Assembly (NCBI GenBank): GCA_016278505.1 | Contig: JADQBQ010000024.1 | Coordinates: 1-64,000 of the forward strand | Reading direction: 5' to 3' | Length of the DNA stretch: 64,000 nucleotides | Source: Clostridiales bacterium | GTDB taxonomy: Bacteria > Bacillota > Desulfotomaculia > Desulfotomaculales > VENG01 | Shown here: positions 43,380 to 52,487 of the stretch, one piece after another | Position numbering within the stretch: position 1 is the stretch's first letter | How the letters are laid out: each line of letters opens with the position of its first letter | Notes under the pieces: model-generated | Seen by the model: the letters and a program-made list of their open reading frames with translations, nothing else | Database searches by the model: none | What the model was told of the DNA's origin: nothing | Position numbers and translations under genes: made by a program

Positions 43380-43640
43380 TTAACGAGGTTCTACAATTAA
43401 CTTAATAGCCGTCCGTTCTTCACCGTCAATCATAATGTCAGTAAATGCCGGAATACAAATTAAATCAACTCCACTAGGCGCTACAAACCCTCTCGCAATA
43501 GCCACTGCTTTAACCGCTTGATTAAGAGCTCCTGCTCCAATGGCCTGCATTTCGGCACCTCCCCTTTCACGAAGTACCCCTGCCAAGGCCCCTGCTACGG
43601 AATTTGGGTTGGATTTTGCCGAAACCTTTAAAACCTCCAT
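43380..43640 (-). CDS. spoVS: Stage V sporulation protein S
   Basis: SpoVS/Alba-like protein of 86 aa: MEVLKVSAKSNPNSVAGALAGVLRERG at the start, GAGALNQAVKAVAIARGFVAPSG in the middle, and IDGEERTAIKLIVEPR at the end, a near-full match to the family. It affects septation and spore coat/core development in Bacillus, where it is expressed early (sigma-H). The ATG follows AGGAGG. The order rny-ymdB-spoVS is the usual one in Firmicutes. Confidence 0.96.
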   Translation of the reverse strand: MEVLKVSAKSNPNSVAGALAGVLRERGGAEMQAIGAGALNQAVKAVAIARGFVAPSGVDLICIPAFTDIMIDGEERTAIKLIVEPR

Positions 43641-43783
43641 TTTTTGAACCTCCTTATTAAGCTGGAAAGAACTATTACTTTATTGTTTACGTATATACAT
43701 TGTATTCGCCAAGGGTCAGAAAATTCCTTTTTTGTATGCGAAAGAAAATTTTAATTTTTTTATTAATATCTTTATTTTGTTTC

Positions 43784-44563
43784 CTATTGGTAATTTTGAA
43801 TACGCTTTATATCAACGGCATCACCGGTATCGTCATCAAAATCTATAATCACGGCATTTAACTGGTATAAGCCTCCTGCAACCTCAAATTTTCTTGGCAT
43901 TTGAGTAGTAAATCTTTCAAGAATAGGGTCTACCTTAAAACCTATAATGGATTCTTTTGCACCTGTCATACCAATGTCTGTTATGTATGCAGTCCCTCCG
44001 GACATAATGTATTCGTCTGCTGTTTGTACATGAGTGTGGGTCCCACAAACAGCAGAAACACGTCCATTAAGGTACCATCCCAAGGCAATTTTCTCTGAAG
44101 TGGCCTCAGCGTGAAAATCGAATATAATAATCCTTGCCTGACTCGATATCTCCTGCAGTAATTGATCAGCAACCTGAAAAGGACAGTCCAGACTGTCCAT
44201 AAATACCCGCCCGGAGAGGTTTGCAATGGCAACATTGATACCTTTTTTCACCGGAACAACTTTATATCCCCGCCCGGGAACACCTGTAGGGTAATTGGCA
44301 GGTCTGATAATTCTTTCTTCCCGCTCAATATAGTGAGCAGTCTCTTTCTTGTTCCACACATGGTTACCCATGGTAATAAAATCAATACCGTAAGAAAAAA
44401 TTTCTTCAGCTACATTCCTGGTTATACCCATGCCACCGGCTGCGTTCTCACCGTTAGCCATAACTAAATCCAGACCGAATTCTCTTTTCAGACCGGACAC
44501 ATTGTCTTTTAATGCTTTGCGCCCTGGGCTGCCAACCACGTCTCCAATCATCAAAACTCGCAA
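43784..44563 (-). CDS. ymdB: Metallophosphoesterase YmdB
   Basis: Calcineurin-like phosphodiesterase of 259 aa acting on 2',3'- and 3',5'-cyclic nucleotides in Bacillus, where it controls biofilm and motility choice. Metal-site motifs: GDVVGSPGRKAL near residue 7, NGENAAGGMGITRN, TMGNHVWNKKE, DFHAEATSEK and GTHTHVQTADE. TTG start eight bases after GGAGG. It follows rny through a terminator-containing gap of 112 bases. Confidence 0.95.
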   Translation of the reverse strand: MRVLMIGDVVGSPGRKALKDNVSGLKREFGLDLVMANGENAAGGMGITRNVAEEIFSYGIDFITMGNHVWNKKETAHYIEREERIIRPANYPTGVPGRGYKVVPVKKGINVAIANLSGRVFMDSLDCPFQVADQLLQEISSQARIIIFDFHAEATSEKIALGWYLNGRVSAVCGTHTHVQTADEYIMSGGTAYITDIGMTGAKESIIGFKVDPILERFTTQMPRKFEVAGGLYQLNAVIIDFDDDTGDAVDIKRIQNYQ

Positions 44564-44638
44564 GACATAATCCTCCTGTCAAACTAAATAACCTTACTTA
44601 TCCTTCATGATATTCATTTTGCCCTGTCACCAATATAT

Positions 44639-44663
44639 AAAAGCGGCCAATTAGGCCGCTTTT
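44639..44663 (-). terminator. Terminator of rny
   Basis: AAAAGCGGCC and GGCCGCTTTT with a 5-base AATTA loop, 13 bases beyond the rny stop on the minus strand. Confidence 0.88.
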
Positions 44664-44675
44664 ATATATCAACTT

Positions 44676-46214
44676 TTATTTGGCATAATCAACCACCCTG
44701 GTTTCACGAATGATCATTACCTTTATCTGACCAGGATAGTCGAGCTCATTTTCAATCTCTTTGGAAATTTCTCGTACCAATTTAACAGATGTTAAATCAT
44801 CCACTTTATCGGGCTTAACCATTATGCGTACTTCTCTTCCTGCTTGAATGGCGTAAGATTTATCCACACCTTCAAATGAACACGCTATTTCTTCCAGCTT
44901 CTGCAGCCTCTTGATATATGCCTCTATGGTTTCTCTGCGGGCCCCCGGCCTCGCAGCGGAAATAGCATCAGCTGCTTGCACAAGGATGGCAGCAATTGTG
45001 TTCGGTTCCTCATCCCCATGGTGAGCAGCAATGGCATGCAGCACTGCTCCATTTTCACGGTATTTCCTGGCCAGTTCTACACCAATGGCAACGTGAGGTC
45101 CTTCCACTTCATGGTCAACAGCCTTCCCAATATCATGCAATAAACCTGCCCGCTTGGCCAAATGCACATCGACACCCAACTCAGCAGCCATCAAACCGGC
45201 CAGATAAGATACCTCCATGGAATGTTTTAAAACATTTTGACCATAACTTGTACGAAACTTTAGCCTGCCAAGCAATCTCATAAGTTCTGCATGCACTCCG
45301 TGCACACCTGTTTCAAATATAGCTTGTTCACCGGCATCCCGGATTTGTTGTTCCACTTCCTTCTGTGCCTTCTCCACCATTTCTTCGATCCTTGCCGGGT
45401 GTATCCGGCCATCCACTATAAGTCTTTCCAGAGCTATTTTAGCGACCTCTCTACGAATAGGATCAAAACCTGACAACACTACCGCTTCCGGTGTATCATC
45501 GATGATAAGGTCGATTCCGGTCAGTGTTTCGAAGGCCCGTATATTACGTCCCTCACGCCCTATAATTCTTCCCTTCATTTCGTCATTAGGCAGAGGGATA
45601 ACAGCCACTGTTGTCTCAGCAACATGATCCGCAGCACATCTTTGGATAGCAGTGGATATAATCTCCCGAGCTTTACTTTCTCCTTCTTCTTTCGCTTTGT
45701 TTTCCATCTCTTTAATCATTAATGCGCTTTCGTGCTCCATCTCTCTTTCTAACTCGGAGAATAGAATCTGCTTAGCCTCTTCCGATGTGAGCCCGGATAT
45801 CCGTTCAAGCTCTGCAACCCGCTTTTCATACAGCGTTTGCAATCTATTCTTAGTTTCTTCAATATCTGATTCTTTCCTGGACAATGCTTCTTCCTTTTTT
45901 TCCACTGATTCAACTTTTCTGTCCAGAGACTCTTCCTTTTGCAGCAATCTTCTTTCCAAGCGCTGCAACTCAGATTTGCGTTCCTTATTCTCTTTTTCCA
46001 TTTCATTGCGGAATTTTATAGATTCTTCTTTGGCTTCTAACATTACTTCGCGCTTTTTTGATTCTGCTTCTTTTTCGGCATCATCAACGATTTTCTTAGC
46101 CTGAACTTCAGCTGAATTTATTTTAGCTTCCGCAAGCGACCTGCGCACAAAATAACCGACTCCAAAACCAATAAAAGTCACTATTATTGCCATAATAACT
46201 GTATTTACTTCCAT
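44676..46214 (-). CDS. rny: Ribonuclease Y
   Basis: Membrane-anchored endoribonuclease that starts mRNA decay in Firmicutes. Length 512 aa. An N-terminal membrane helix (residues about 5-25) is followed by a long coiled coil (about 30-190), a KH domain containing [15 protein letters not shown], and the HD domain with [22 protein letters not shown] and the HHGDEEP block. The ATG follows AAAGGGGTG. A very long 5' region (512 bases) separates it from recX and contains hairpins and a terminator-like structure. Confidence 0.97.
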   Translation of the reverse strand: MEVNTVIMAIIVTFIGFGVGYFVRRSLAEAKINSAEVQAKKIVDDAEKEAESKKREVMLEAKEESIKFRNEMEKENKERKSELQRLERRLLQKEESLDRKVESVEKKEEALSRKESDIEETKNRLQTLYEKRVAELERISGLTSEEAKQILFSELEREMEHESALMIKEMENKAKEEGESKAREIISTAIQRCAADHVAETTVAVIPLPNDEMKGRIIGREGRNIRAFETLTGIDLIIDDTPEAVVLSGFDPIRREVAKIALERLIVDGRIHPARIEEMVEKAQKEVEQQIRDAGEQAIFETGVHGVHAELMRLLGRLKFRTSYGQNVLKHSMEVSYLAGLMAAELGVDVHLAKRAGLLHDIGKAVDHEVEGPHVAIGVELARKYRENGAVLHAIAAHHGDEEPNTIAAILVQAADAISAARPGARRETIEAYIKRLQKLEEIACSFEGVDKSYAIQAGREVRIMVKPDKVDDLTSVKLVREISKEIENELDYPGQIKVMIIRETRVVDYAK

Positions 46215-46286
46215 CTTCGTATTTCACCCCTTTCTTTATCGATTACGAATTTAATATTTGTTTTAAATGTTATTGCCCCGGTTAAC

Positions 46287-46312
46287 AAAAAAAAGACCGA
46301 GGAATACTCGGT
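46287..46312 (-). terminator. Terminator-like hairpin upstream of rny
   Basis: ACCGAG and CTCGGT with a GAATA loop are followed on the minus strand by C and T8. It lies 73 bases before the rny start. It may end a transcript starting at 46702 or act as an attenuator for rny. Confidence 0.75.
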
Positions 46313-46531
46313 AGAAATAGAATATTGGATACTACTTTGTACGGTAACGTATATCACGTCAAAATTACCCCCTGCGCGGAGACTCCATTTTTATGACGTA
46401 AAACACAAACGGTTTTGACTCTCATTACTTATCGATGCCCACAATAAAATAATTCTAACGTTTATCAGTAGACATAAATATTGATCTGTTAAATCTTTAT
46501 ATGCAACACTATCAACCTGCTATTAAACAAA

Positions 46532-46633
46532 CCCTTTAACTTGCTGTATTAGATCAAATAATGTCAAATTAAAGGGCACTAATTTTCCAATTACAGCACC
46601 CAATCTGATAGCATTACCTATGGTGATTGGGTG
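46532..46633 (-). other. Two tandem hairpins between recX and rny, possible structured RNA
   Basis: CACCCAATC/GATTGGGTG (46597-46633, with an inner ATAG/CTAT pair) and CCCTTTAA/TTAAAGGG (46532-46576) are perfect 9- and 8-base inverted repeats lying side by side. No open frame with a ribosome site covers them. They sit about 70-170 bases downstream of a good promoter. The rest of the 512-base gap holds an ACGTCA/TGACGT pair near 46355-46400 and the hairpin at 46287. A small RNA or a regulatory leader of rny are both possible. Confidence 0.5.
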
Positions 46634-46701
46634 ACCTTTTACAAAAAATGAGAATCTGCCCGTCCCGAGTAGCTACCAATTCTATTTTCTCCCAGTTATT
46701 T

Positions 46702-46730
46702 ATTTTATAGATTTTTTGTCAAAATGTCAA
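46702..46730 (-). promoter_or_regulatory. Sigma-A promoter after recX
   Basis: On the minus strand TTGACA (46730-46725), 17 bases, TAAAAT (46707-46702). The -35 overlaps the recX stop codon. It should drive rny and/or the structured region in between. Confidence 0.65.
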
Positions 46731-47194
46731 GGTTCTTCGTCCATGGTAGTTTTAGTTATTAAATCCTTATAAACCCTGTACACTATATCATTCGGGAACC
46801 CTTGCCTTACCAGGTGACGTGCAATAGACGACCAGGCATTTCCTCTTTCCGTTCTTTTCTTAGCTTGTTCAAAGGCTATATTATACTCTTCATCCTCAGT
46901 TATAGATTCTAAAACTTCCGAAGCTATTAAGTCATCTATTCCTTTATTTCTAAGCTCCGCATATAAAAGCCGCTTGCTTTTCTTTTTCTTTTCCAGTCTA
47001 TACTTCACCCATTGCTCGGCAAAAGAACGGTCATCCACATACTTAAAATCTTTCAGATACTCTGTTATTTGGTTAACAACGTCTTGGGGAAAACCTTTCT
47101 GTTTCAAACGTGTGCAAATTTCCGCTTCTGTACGGGGATGGTAAGATACCCATCGTAAAGCCATTTTTTTAGCTTGATCAAGTTCTTTGGCCAT
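46727..47194 (-). CDS. recX: Regulatory protein RecX
   Basis: Modulator of RecA filaments, 155 aa, built of three-helix repeats: LRWVSYHPRTEAEICTRLKQKGF, VDDRSFAEQWVKYRLEKKKKSKRLLYAELRNKGI and IARHLVRQGFPNDIVYRVYKDL. The start ATG lies 15 bases after the recA stop and has only a weak ribosome site, so translation is probably coupled to recA. The usual partner position downstream of recA. Confidence 0.92.
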   Translation of the reverse strand: MAKELDQAKKMALRWVSYHPRTEAEICTRLKQKGFPQDVVNQITEYLKDFKYVDDRSFAEQWVKYRLEKKKKSKRLLYAELRNKGIDDLIASEVLESITEDEEYNIAFEQAKKRTERGNAWSSIARHLVRQGFPNDIVYRVYKDLITKTTMDEEP

Positions 47195-47209
47195 TACAAA
47201 AACCCAGGC

Positions 47210-48289
47210 TTAGCCTTTTCCATCTTTTTTAGGACTTGTCTTTTGCTCTTGATCTTGTTTTTCCGTTCCCGCCTGAGCAACATTCATTATGTTTACGCCA
47301 CCCATATTTAAAGCCTGTCTTGCTTTTTGCTCAATTTCAGCTGCCAATTCCAGGTGTCCCCGTAAAAATTCTTTTACATTTTCCCGTCCTTGCCCCAACC
47401 GTTGCTCACCATAAGAAAACCATGCACCGCTTTTTTTAATAATGTTTAACTGTACGGCAACGTCCAGAATACTGCCTTCCTTAGAAATACCGGTACCATA
47501 CATAATGTCAAACTCTGCCTGTTTAAAGGGAGGCGCTACCTTATTTTTGACTACCTTAACCCTTGTCCTGTTTCCAATAATATCTGAGCCCTGCTTTATA
47601 GACTCAATCCTTCTAACATCTAACCTTATTGAGGAATAAAATTTTAATGCTCTGCCACCAGTTGTAGTTTCAGGGTTGCCGAACATTATTCCTACTTTTT
47701 CACGCAACTGGTTAATAAAAATTGCTGTACAATGCGACTTGCTGATAATACCCGTAAGTTTGCGCAGTGCCTGAGACATCAGGCGGGCATGTAACCCCAC
47801 ATGCGAATCACCCATTTCCCCTTCAATTTCAGCCCTGGGCACTAAAGCAGCCACGCTGTCCACTACAACCAGGTCCAATGCAGCACTGCGCACCAAGGCC
47901 TCGGTTATTTCCAGTGCCTGTTCTCCGGTATCCGGTTGGGAAACCAACAGGTTTTCAATGTCTACACCAATTTTAGCAGCATAAGTGGCATCAAGAGCAT
48001 GCTCAGCATCAATAAAAGCAGCCATGCCTCCCATCGCCTGGGCTTCTGCAATCATATGCAGGGCAACTGTAGTTTTACCGGAAGACTCAGGACCAAAAAT
48101 TTCAACAGCTCTTCCCCTGGGAACTCCCCCTACACCCAAAGCTACATCCAAAGCTAGCGAACCAGAAGGGAATACTTCCACATTCCTTCCAAACGCACCT
48201 TCACCAAGTTTCATTACGGAACCCTTACCAAACTGTTTTTCAATTTGACCCAGGGCAGCATCAAGTGCCTGTTGTTTTTCTTTATCCAA
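47210..48289 (-). CDS. recA: Recombinase RecA
   Basis: DNA strand-exchange ATPase, 359 aa. Walker [10 protein letters not shown] near residue 70, [33 protein letters not shown], and the L2 region [21 protein letters not shown]. The tail is charged with Gln/Lys ([17 protein letters not shown]). TTG at 48289 is seven bases after GGAGGT and fits the family N-terminus; the frame continues to 48346 without support. The usual LexA-type operator (CGAACATATGTTCG-like) was not obvious in the 109-base gap before it. Part of the cinA-recA-recX group. Confidence 0.96.
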   Translation of the reverse strand: MDKEKQQALDAALGQIEKQFGKGSVMKLGEGAFGRNVEVFPSGSLALDVALGVGGVPRGRAVEIFGPESSGKTTVALHMIAEAQAMGGMAAFIDAEHALDATYAAKIGVDIENLLVSQPDTGEQALEITEALVRSAALDLVVVDSVAALVPRAEIEGEMGDSHVGLHARLMSQALRKLTGIISKSHCTAIFINQLREKVGIMFGNPETTTGGRALKFYSSIRLDVRRIESIKQGSDIIGNRTRVKVVKNKVAPPFKQAEFDIMYGTGISKEGSILDVAVQLNIIKKSGAWFSYGEQRLGQGRENVKEFLRGHLELAAEIEQKARQALNMGGVNIMNVAQAGTEKQDQEQKTSPKKDGKG

Positions 48290-48398
48290 CCTTAATACCT
48301 CCAAACCCATAAAACACTTGTTCGAATTAATTTTAATGTTTACCAACTAACATGTCAATAAGATTGTTGCCAAATGTTTCAGGTCAAAATGTTATGGG

Positions 48399-49637
48399 TC
48401 ACTGGGCAAGTAAATATAACCTGATCATATTCAGCCCGGCATTGGCGGCACCCCATCGGATTCCCCAACTTTGACCAGGAAATTGAAATTCGCGGCAACA
48501 AGTACCGTCCGGAGCTGCCAGTGCAATATAAGTCAAACCTACCGGCTTTTCCGGGTATCCCCCGGATGGCCCCGCATTACCTGTCACCGCCAGCCCCAGT
48601 TGTGCCCCAGTGACCCGGCATATTCCTTCCGCCATCAGTATAGCACATTCTTTACTGACGGCTCCGTACAGATCCAAAGATTCAGGCAGCATCCCCAGGA
48701 GCTTTTGCTTCGTGGCATCATCATAAGCAACAATACCACCTTTAAGATAGCGGGAACTTCCCTCAACATTTGTTAGCCGCTGAGTTATTAATCCACCGGT
48801 GCAAGATTCAGCTACGCCAATAGTAACCTCTTTTTCTATTAAAAGATCGCCTACTGTTTCTTCCAACACCTCATCATTAATACCGAATATGTAACCCGCC
48901 AGACGGTTTCTTACCCTCTCCGCCAATTCATTAACCAATGCCCTCGCTTGGTAAACTTCCGGTGCTTTGGCGCTGATACGGACATGAACCTCCCCCGGCT
49001 TAGCAATATACGCCACCCCTGGATTTCCCTGTCCCCCTACCTCAGCTAGCCGTTCTTGAACGGCAGACTCAGAAATGCCGGTTAGTTTAAAAATCTTTGC
49101 ATATGCCACCTGCCCCTTATTTTCCCTTTGAGCCAGATAGGGCCGCACTGAGCCTTCAAATATTGCATGCAGCTCATTTGGCGGACCCGGCAACATAACA
49201 ACTATAACACCTTGATGTTCCAGCATAATACCCGGAGCAGATCCTTCAGGGTTTGGCAACACTGTCGCACCCTTAGGCACATAGGCCTGCTTGATAACAA
49301 TTTCCGGCATATTGACTCCCCGGCGCTTAAAGAACTCCTGTAGCGAGTTCAAAGCTTCCTCATTGAGCTTTAATTCTTTGCCCAATAAATTGCATACAGT
49401 TTCTTTAGTTAGATCATCAGTTGTCGGACCTAATCCGCCGGTAGTAATGATCATGTTTGATCTTTTAAGTGCCCGGCTGAAAACCTCTTGGAGATTGTTC
49501 GAATTATCACCAACTACAGTACGCATAATTACCTCAATGCCCAACGCCGATAATTCGCGGCCTAAATATTGGCCATGAGAATTATCGACCTGACCCAACA
49601 ACAACTCCGTCCCAGTAATAATAAGTTCAGCGCGCAC
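48399..49637 (-). CDS. cinA: CinA (competence/damage-inducible protein, NMN amidohydrolase)
   Basis: Two-domain protein of 412 aa: N-terminal MoaB/MogA-like (COG1058) domain starting RAELIITGTELLLGQVDNSHG with TTGGLGPTTDDLT, and C-terminal nicotinamide-nucleotide amidase domain with VAESCTGGLI and LGLAVTGNAGPSGG. Links pyridine nucleotide salvage with DNA uptake genes in many bacteria. Two GTG codons in tandem follow GGAGGGGTA; the second is chosen by spacing. It lies upstream of recA in the common cinA-recA order. Confidence 0.93.
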   Translation of the reverse strand: MRAELIITGTELLLGQVDNSHGQYLGRELSALGIEVIMRTVVGDNSNNLQEVFSRALKRSNMIITTGGLGPTTDDLTKETVCNLLGKELKLNEEALNSLQEFFKRRGVNMPEIVIKQAYVPKGATVLPNPEGSAPGIMLEHQGVIVVMLPGPPNELHAIFEGSVRPYLAQRENKGQVAYAKIFKLTGISESAVQERLAEVGGQGNPGVAYIAKPGEVHVRISAKAPEVYQARALVNELAERVRNRLAGYIFGINDEVLEETVGDLLIEKEVTIGVAESCTGGLITQRLTNVEGSSRYLKGGIVAYDDATKQKLLGMLPESLDLYGAVSKECAILMAEGICRVTGAQLGLAVTGNAGPSGGYPEKPVGLTYIALAAPDGTCCREFQFPGQSWGIRWGAANAGLNMIRLYLLAQ

Positions 49638-49747
49638 CACTACCCCTCCGTTTCCAGTCCAGACTACATTAGAAATGATTGTTTCTTAAAGTGGTTAAGG
49701 CCAGCATTAGAAGTTTTATCCAATGCTGACCAATAAGTCCAATAACG

Positions 49748-51226
49748 TTATGCCACTTGCTGTCTCATAATAGAACGAAAATGCTCACCTGATATTCTTT
49801 CTTTATCTATTAATATTTCCATAACTTTATCAAATACCTCTTTATTCTTCTCTAAATACTCCCGGACAAACTCTTCCTGCTTGCGAATAATCTTATTGGT
49901 CACCTGGAAGCGGGTATCTGACGGAACGGAGTCCCATGATACCACTCCTAACTCAGACATACCTGACTTAATAATCTGCTCTACAACGTTCACAGTTTGT
50001 TCAAAGTCATTAGATGCACCGGTACTTCTGTTGCCCAGTATTAATTCCTCGGCCAGTGCACCGGCCAGCATTACCGCAATCTGACTCTCCAAATTTTCGC
50101 AGGTGTGAAGATAGTTATCATTATCCGGAGTTTGTCGCATATAGCCCAACGCTTTACCACGTGGAGTAATAGTTACAGCAGAAACCGAACCGGGACGAAT
50201 ACACTCACTTAACAAAGCATGTCCACTTTCGTGAATGGCAACACGGCGTATTTCTTCATGCGAAGGTTTCCGATCAAGTTTTTCACCCATCATCACTTTG
50301 TCAACAGCTTCGTGAAAATGCCTGTAACTTATTTCTTTACATTCTTCACGCATAGCTAAAATAGCTGCTTCATTAGCTACACTCTCCAAATGGGCACCGC
50401 TAAAACCAAAGGTCTCCTTCGCTACACTGTCTAAACTCACATCCACCCCTAAAGGTTTATTAGCAGTATGCAAATTCAATATTTCTTTTCTACCGTCCCG
50501 ATCTGGGAGATCAACAGTCACCTGTCTATCAAAACGGCCCGGGCGGAGTAATGCAGGATCAAGCATATCAGACCTGTTAGTAGCTGCCATGACCAAAACA
50601 CGCACCCTATCATCTATCTTTAATCCGTCCATTTCCACCAGTAATTGGTTAAGAGTTTGATCATATTCATGATGACTGCTGTTTTGTCCACGTTTTCCAC
50701 CTAAAATATCAATTTCGTCAATAAAAATTACTGCATTAGATTTTTTCTGTTTTAACGCCGTATCTCTTGCTGACTTAAACAATTGCCGCACCCTTTGGGC
50801 CCCGACCCCGGCATACATTTCTATAAACTCCGAACCGCTGCAGGAAGCAAAAACTGCATCAGTAAAATTGGCGGCGGCTCTGGCCATCAACGTTTTTCCA
50901 GTTCCAGGGGGACCGGTAAGCAGCACTCCCTTAAGTGGCCTAATACCCAACTTTTTTATTTTCTCGTAGCTACGAATAAACTCTAATGCTTCCCGTAGCT
51001 CATTAATGGCAGACGCTTGTCCGCCAATATCAGAAAAAGATCCCGCGGGAGTTGAATTCGAAGTCACATTACCAATGTTCTTGCCGACCATTCCCCGGGA
51101 ACGGGCTAAGAAAAATAATGCCCCACCGGCTGCTGCAAAAAAGACAAGGGGCGTTACGTCATATCCTATTATACCTAAAAAGATAACTGCCGCTAATCCC
51201 AAGCCTAAACTAATTTCCTTAATCAT
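49748..51226 (-). CDS. FtsH-like AAA+ membrane metalloprotease, short form
   Basis: Protein of 492 aa related to FtsH. Two adjacent membrane helices at the N-terminus (about residues 5-20 and 27-42) replace the usual TM-extracytoplasmic domain-TM layout, so there is almost no outside domain. AAA+ motifs: [11 protein letters not shown] (about 104-114), [31 protein letters not shown] (second region of homology). The zinc site HESGH is near residue 330, with the M41 C-terminal helices after it. It starts by overlapping the partner gene by eight bases. A specialised protease rather than the main FtsH is likely, but the cell's other copies are not in the window. Confidence 0.88.
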   Translation of the reverse strand: MIKEISLGLGLAAVIFLGIIGYDVTPLVFFAAAGGALFFLARSRGMVGKNIGNVTSNSTPAGSFSDIGGQASAINELREALEFIRSYEKIKKLGIRPLKGVLLTGPPGTGKTLMARAAANFTDAVFASCSGSEFIEMYAGVGAQRVRQLFKSARDTALKQKKSNAVIFIDEIDILGGKRGQNSSHHEYDQTLNQLLVEMDGLKIDDRVRVLVMAATNRSDMLDPALLRPGRFDRQVTVDLPDRDGRKEILNLHTANKPLGVDVSLDSVAKETFGFSGAHLESVANEAAILAMREECKEISYRHFHEAVDKVMMGEKLDRKPSHEEIRRVAIHESGHALLSECIRPGSVSAVTITPRGKALGYMRQTPDNDNYLHTCENLESQIAVMLAGALAEELILGNRSTGASNDFEQTVNVVEQIIKSGMSELGVVSWDSVPSDTRFQVTNKIIRKQEEFVREYLEKNKEVFDKVMEILIDKERISGEHFRSIMRQQVA

Positions 51227-51782
51227 AATAGTTACCGCCTCCTCCGGTCACCGGTAAAGAAATCCCCGGAACATCCTCGCGAGAGATAACTCTATACAAA
51301 TAGTGATCTCCATGAGTCATTTGCAAATAAATTTTTTGGGAGCCAATATAGATTTTGGCACTTCCCCCTGCCTCTATTGCTGACTCGTGAACAACTGAAG
51401 CCATCTGTCTGAAATTACCCTTGATAATTGCTTCATGAATAGCAAACTGACTGTTGTAGTAAGCATTTAGGAGTATATCATTGGGGTCATCTACAAGCTC
51501 AATGCGGAAAGCACGTTTATTCACAATCTTGCGGATTAATTTATCAATCTCTTGATAGTCCTCCATAAGATTAGTAGTTTTATCTAACTTTAGTTTAACC
51601 ACCAGTACTTCACCGTCATCATTTACAGAAAAGTCACTTACCACGGTCTGTTCTCCTAATACCTGTTCCAGAGGGTCTTGAAAGCTATACTTGTTATAGG
51701 CCCATTGGCCTCCCAAAAGGACTGTCAGCCCAATTAGCAAGGCCAGAAGAACGATAGGTATCTTAAAACCATTCCACTGCAT
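51219..51782 (-). CDS. Membrane-anchored protein paired with the FtsH-like protease
   Basis: Unrecognised protein of 187 aa with one N-terminal membrane helix (residues about 8-27, PIVLLALLIGLTVLLGGQWAYN) and a domain of mixed alpha/beta character beyond it, outside the cell if oriented N-in. The C-terminus is glycine-rich ([11 protein letters not shown]). ATG after AAGGATGG. Overlap of eight bases with the protease gene implies coupled translation. A plausible view is that it supplies the extracytoplasmic part missing from the short FtsH-like protein, or presents substrates to it. This is inferred from position only. Confidence 0.72.
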   Translation of the reverse strand: MQWNGFKIPIVLLALLIGLTVLLGGQWAYNKYSFQDPLEQVLGEQTVVSDFSVNDDGEVLVVKLKLDKTTNLMEDYQEIDKLIRKIVNKRAFRIELVDDPNDILLNAYYNSQFAIHEAIIKGNFRQMASVVHESAIEAGGSAKIYIGSQKIYLQMTHGDHYLYRVISREDVPGISLPVTGGGGNYYD

Positions 51783-51944
51783 ATTACCATCCTTCCCATG
51801 TATCACTTAAGGTGACGGTACAATCAAAATAATTGACTGAAGTAATTGACGAAATAACCAACGTACATTTCACTATTATAACATAAAAGTTTTCTTATAC
51901 TTTAGGTAACTGTTGGCATATCAAGTCAATTACTTTCAACTCAA

Positions 51945-52487
51945 CTACTTTTCCTTGTTCAACAGCGGCCAGGTTTTTTGAAAATAATCTAATCCGGACC
52001 ATACGGTAAATATAACGGCAACTCCCATGGCAATATTACCAAAAGGTATATTTATCAAATTAAAGGGAAAGTCACGCAGGAACATAGCTACAATAGCAAC
52101 AATCTGTGTAATGGTTTTTATCTTCCCCAGCGGGCTGGCCGCAATTACAACATTGTCCGATGATGCCACCGATCGAAGGCCGGTCACTGCAAACTCCCTG
52201 CCTATAATGAGAATCGCAATCCATCCGGAAAGACGTCCCAGCTCAACCAGCACAACAAGAGCGGCTGAAATGAGTAGTTTGTCAGCCAGGGGATCCAATA
52301 ACTTACCTAACCTCGTTACCATTTTTTGTTTGCGGGCAATATAACCATCTAGCCCGTCAGTGCAGGCAGCCACGATAAAAACTCCTGCAGCGATAAAATC
52401 ACCATATGGAAATTTCAAAGATACAACAACTAAAAAAACCGGTACTAGGAAAATCCTGGCCAGGGAAAGCCTATTGGGCAAATTCAT
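51945..52487 (-). CDS. pgsA: CDP-diacylglycerol--glycerol-3-phosphate 3-phosphatidyltransferase
   Basis: Membrane enzyme for phosphatidylglycerol-phosphate synthesis. Length 180 aa with four to five membrane helices. The CDP-alcohol phosphotransferase motif D-G-x2-A-R-x8-G-x3-D-x3-D is seen as TDGLDGYIARKQKMVTRLG-KLLDPLADK. NLPNRLSLARI at the start is typical. It overlaps rimO by four bases (ATGA), a pairing common in Clostridia. Confidence 0.95.
   Translation of the reverse strand: MNLPNRLSLARIFLVPVFLVVVSLKFPYGDFIAAGVFIVAACTDGLDGYIARKQKMVTRLGKLLDPLADKLLISAALVVLVELGRLSGWIAILIIGREFAVTGLRSVASSDNVVIAASPLGKIKTITQIVAIVAMFLRDFPFNLINIPFGNIAMGVAVIFTVWSGLDYFQKTWPLLNKEK

Noticed and set aside
46520-46690. 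Minus-strand frame of about 50 codons (contains GHPITIGNAIRLGAVIGKLVPF) between recX and rny
   Set aside because: No ATG/GTG/TTG start with a ribosome site in frame, and it lies over two perfect hairpins; a structured RNA is the better reading, although a decayed gene cannot be excluded.
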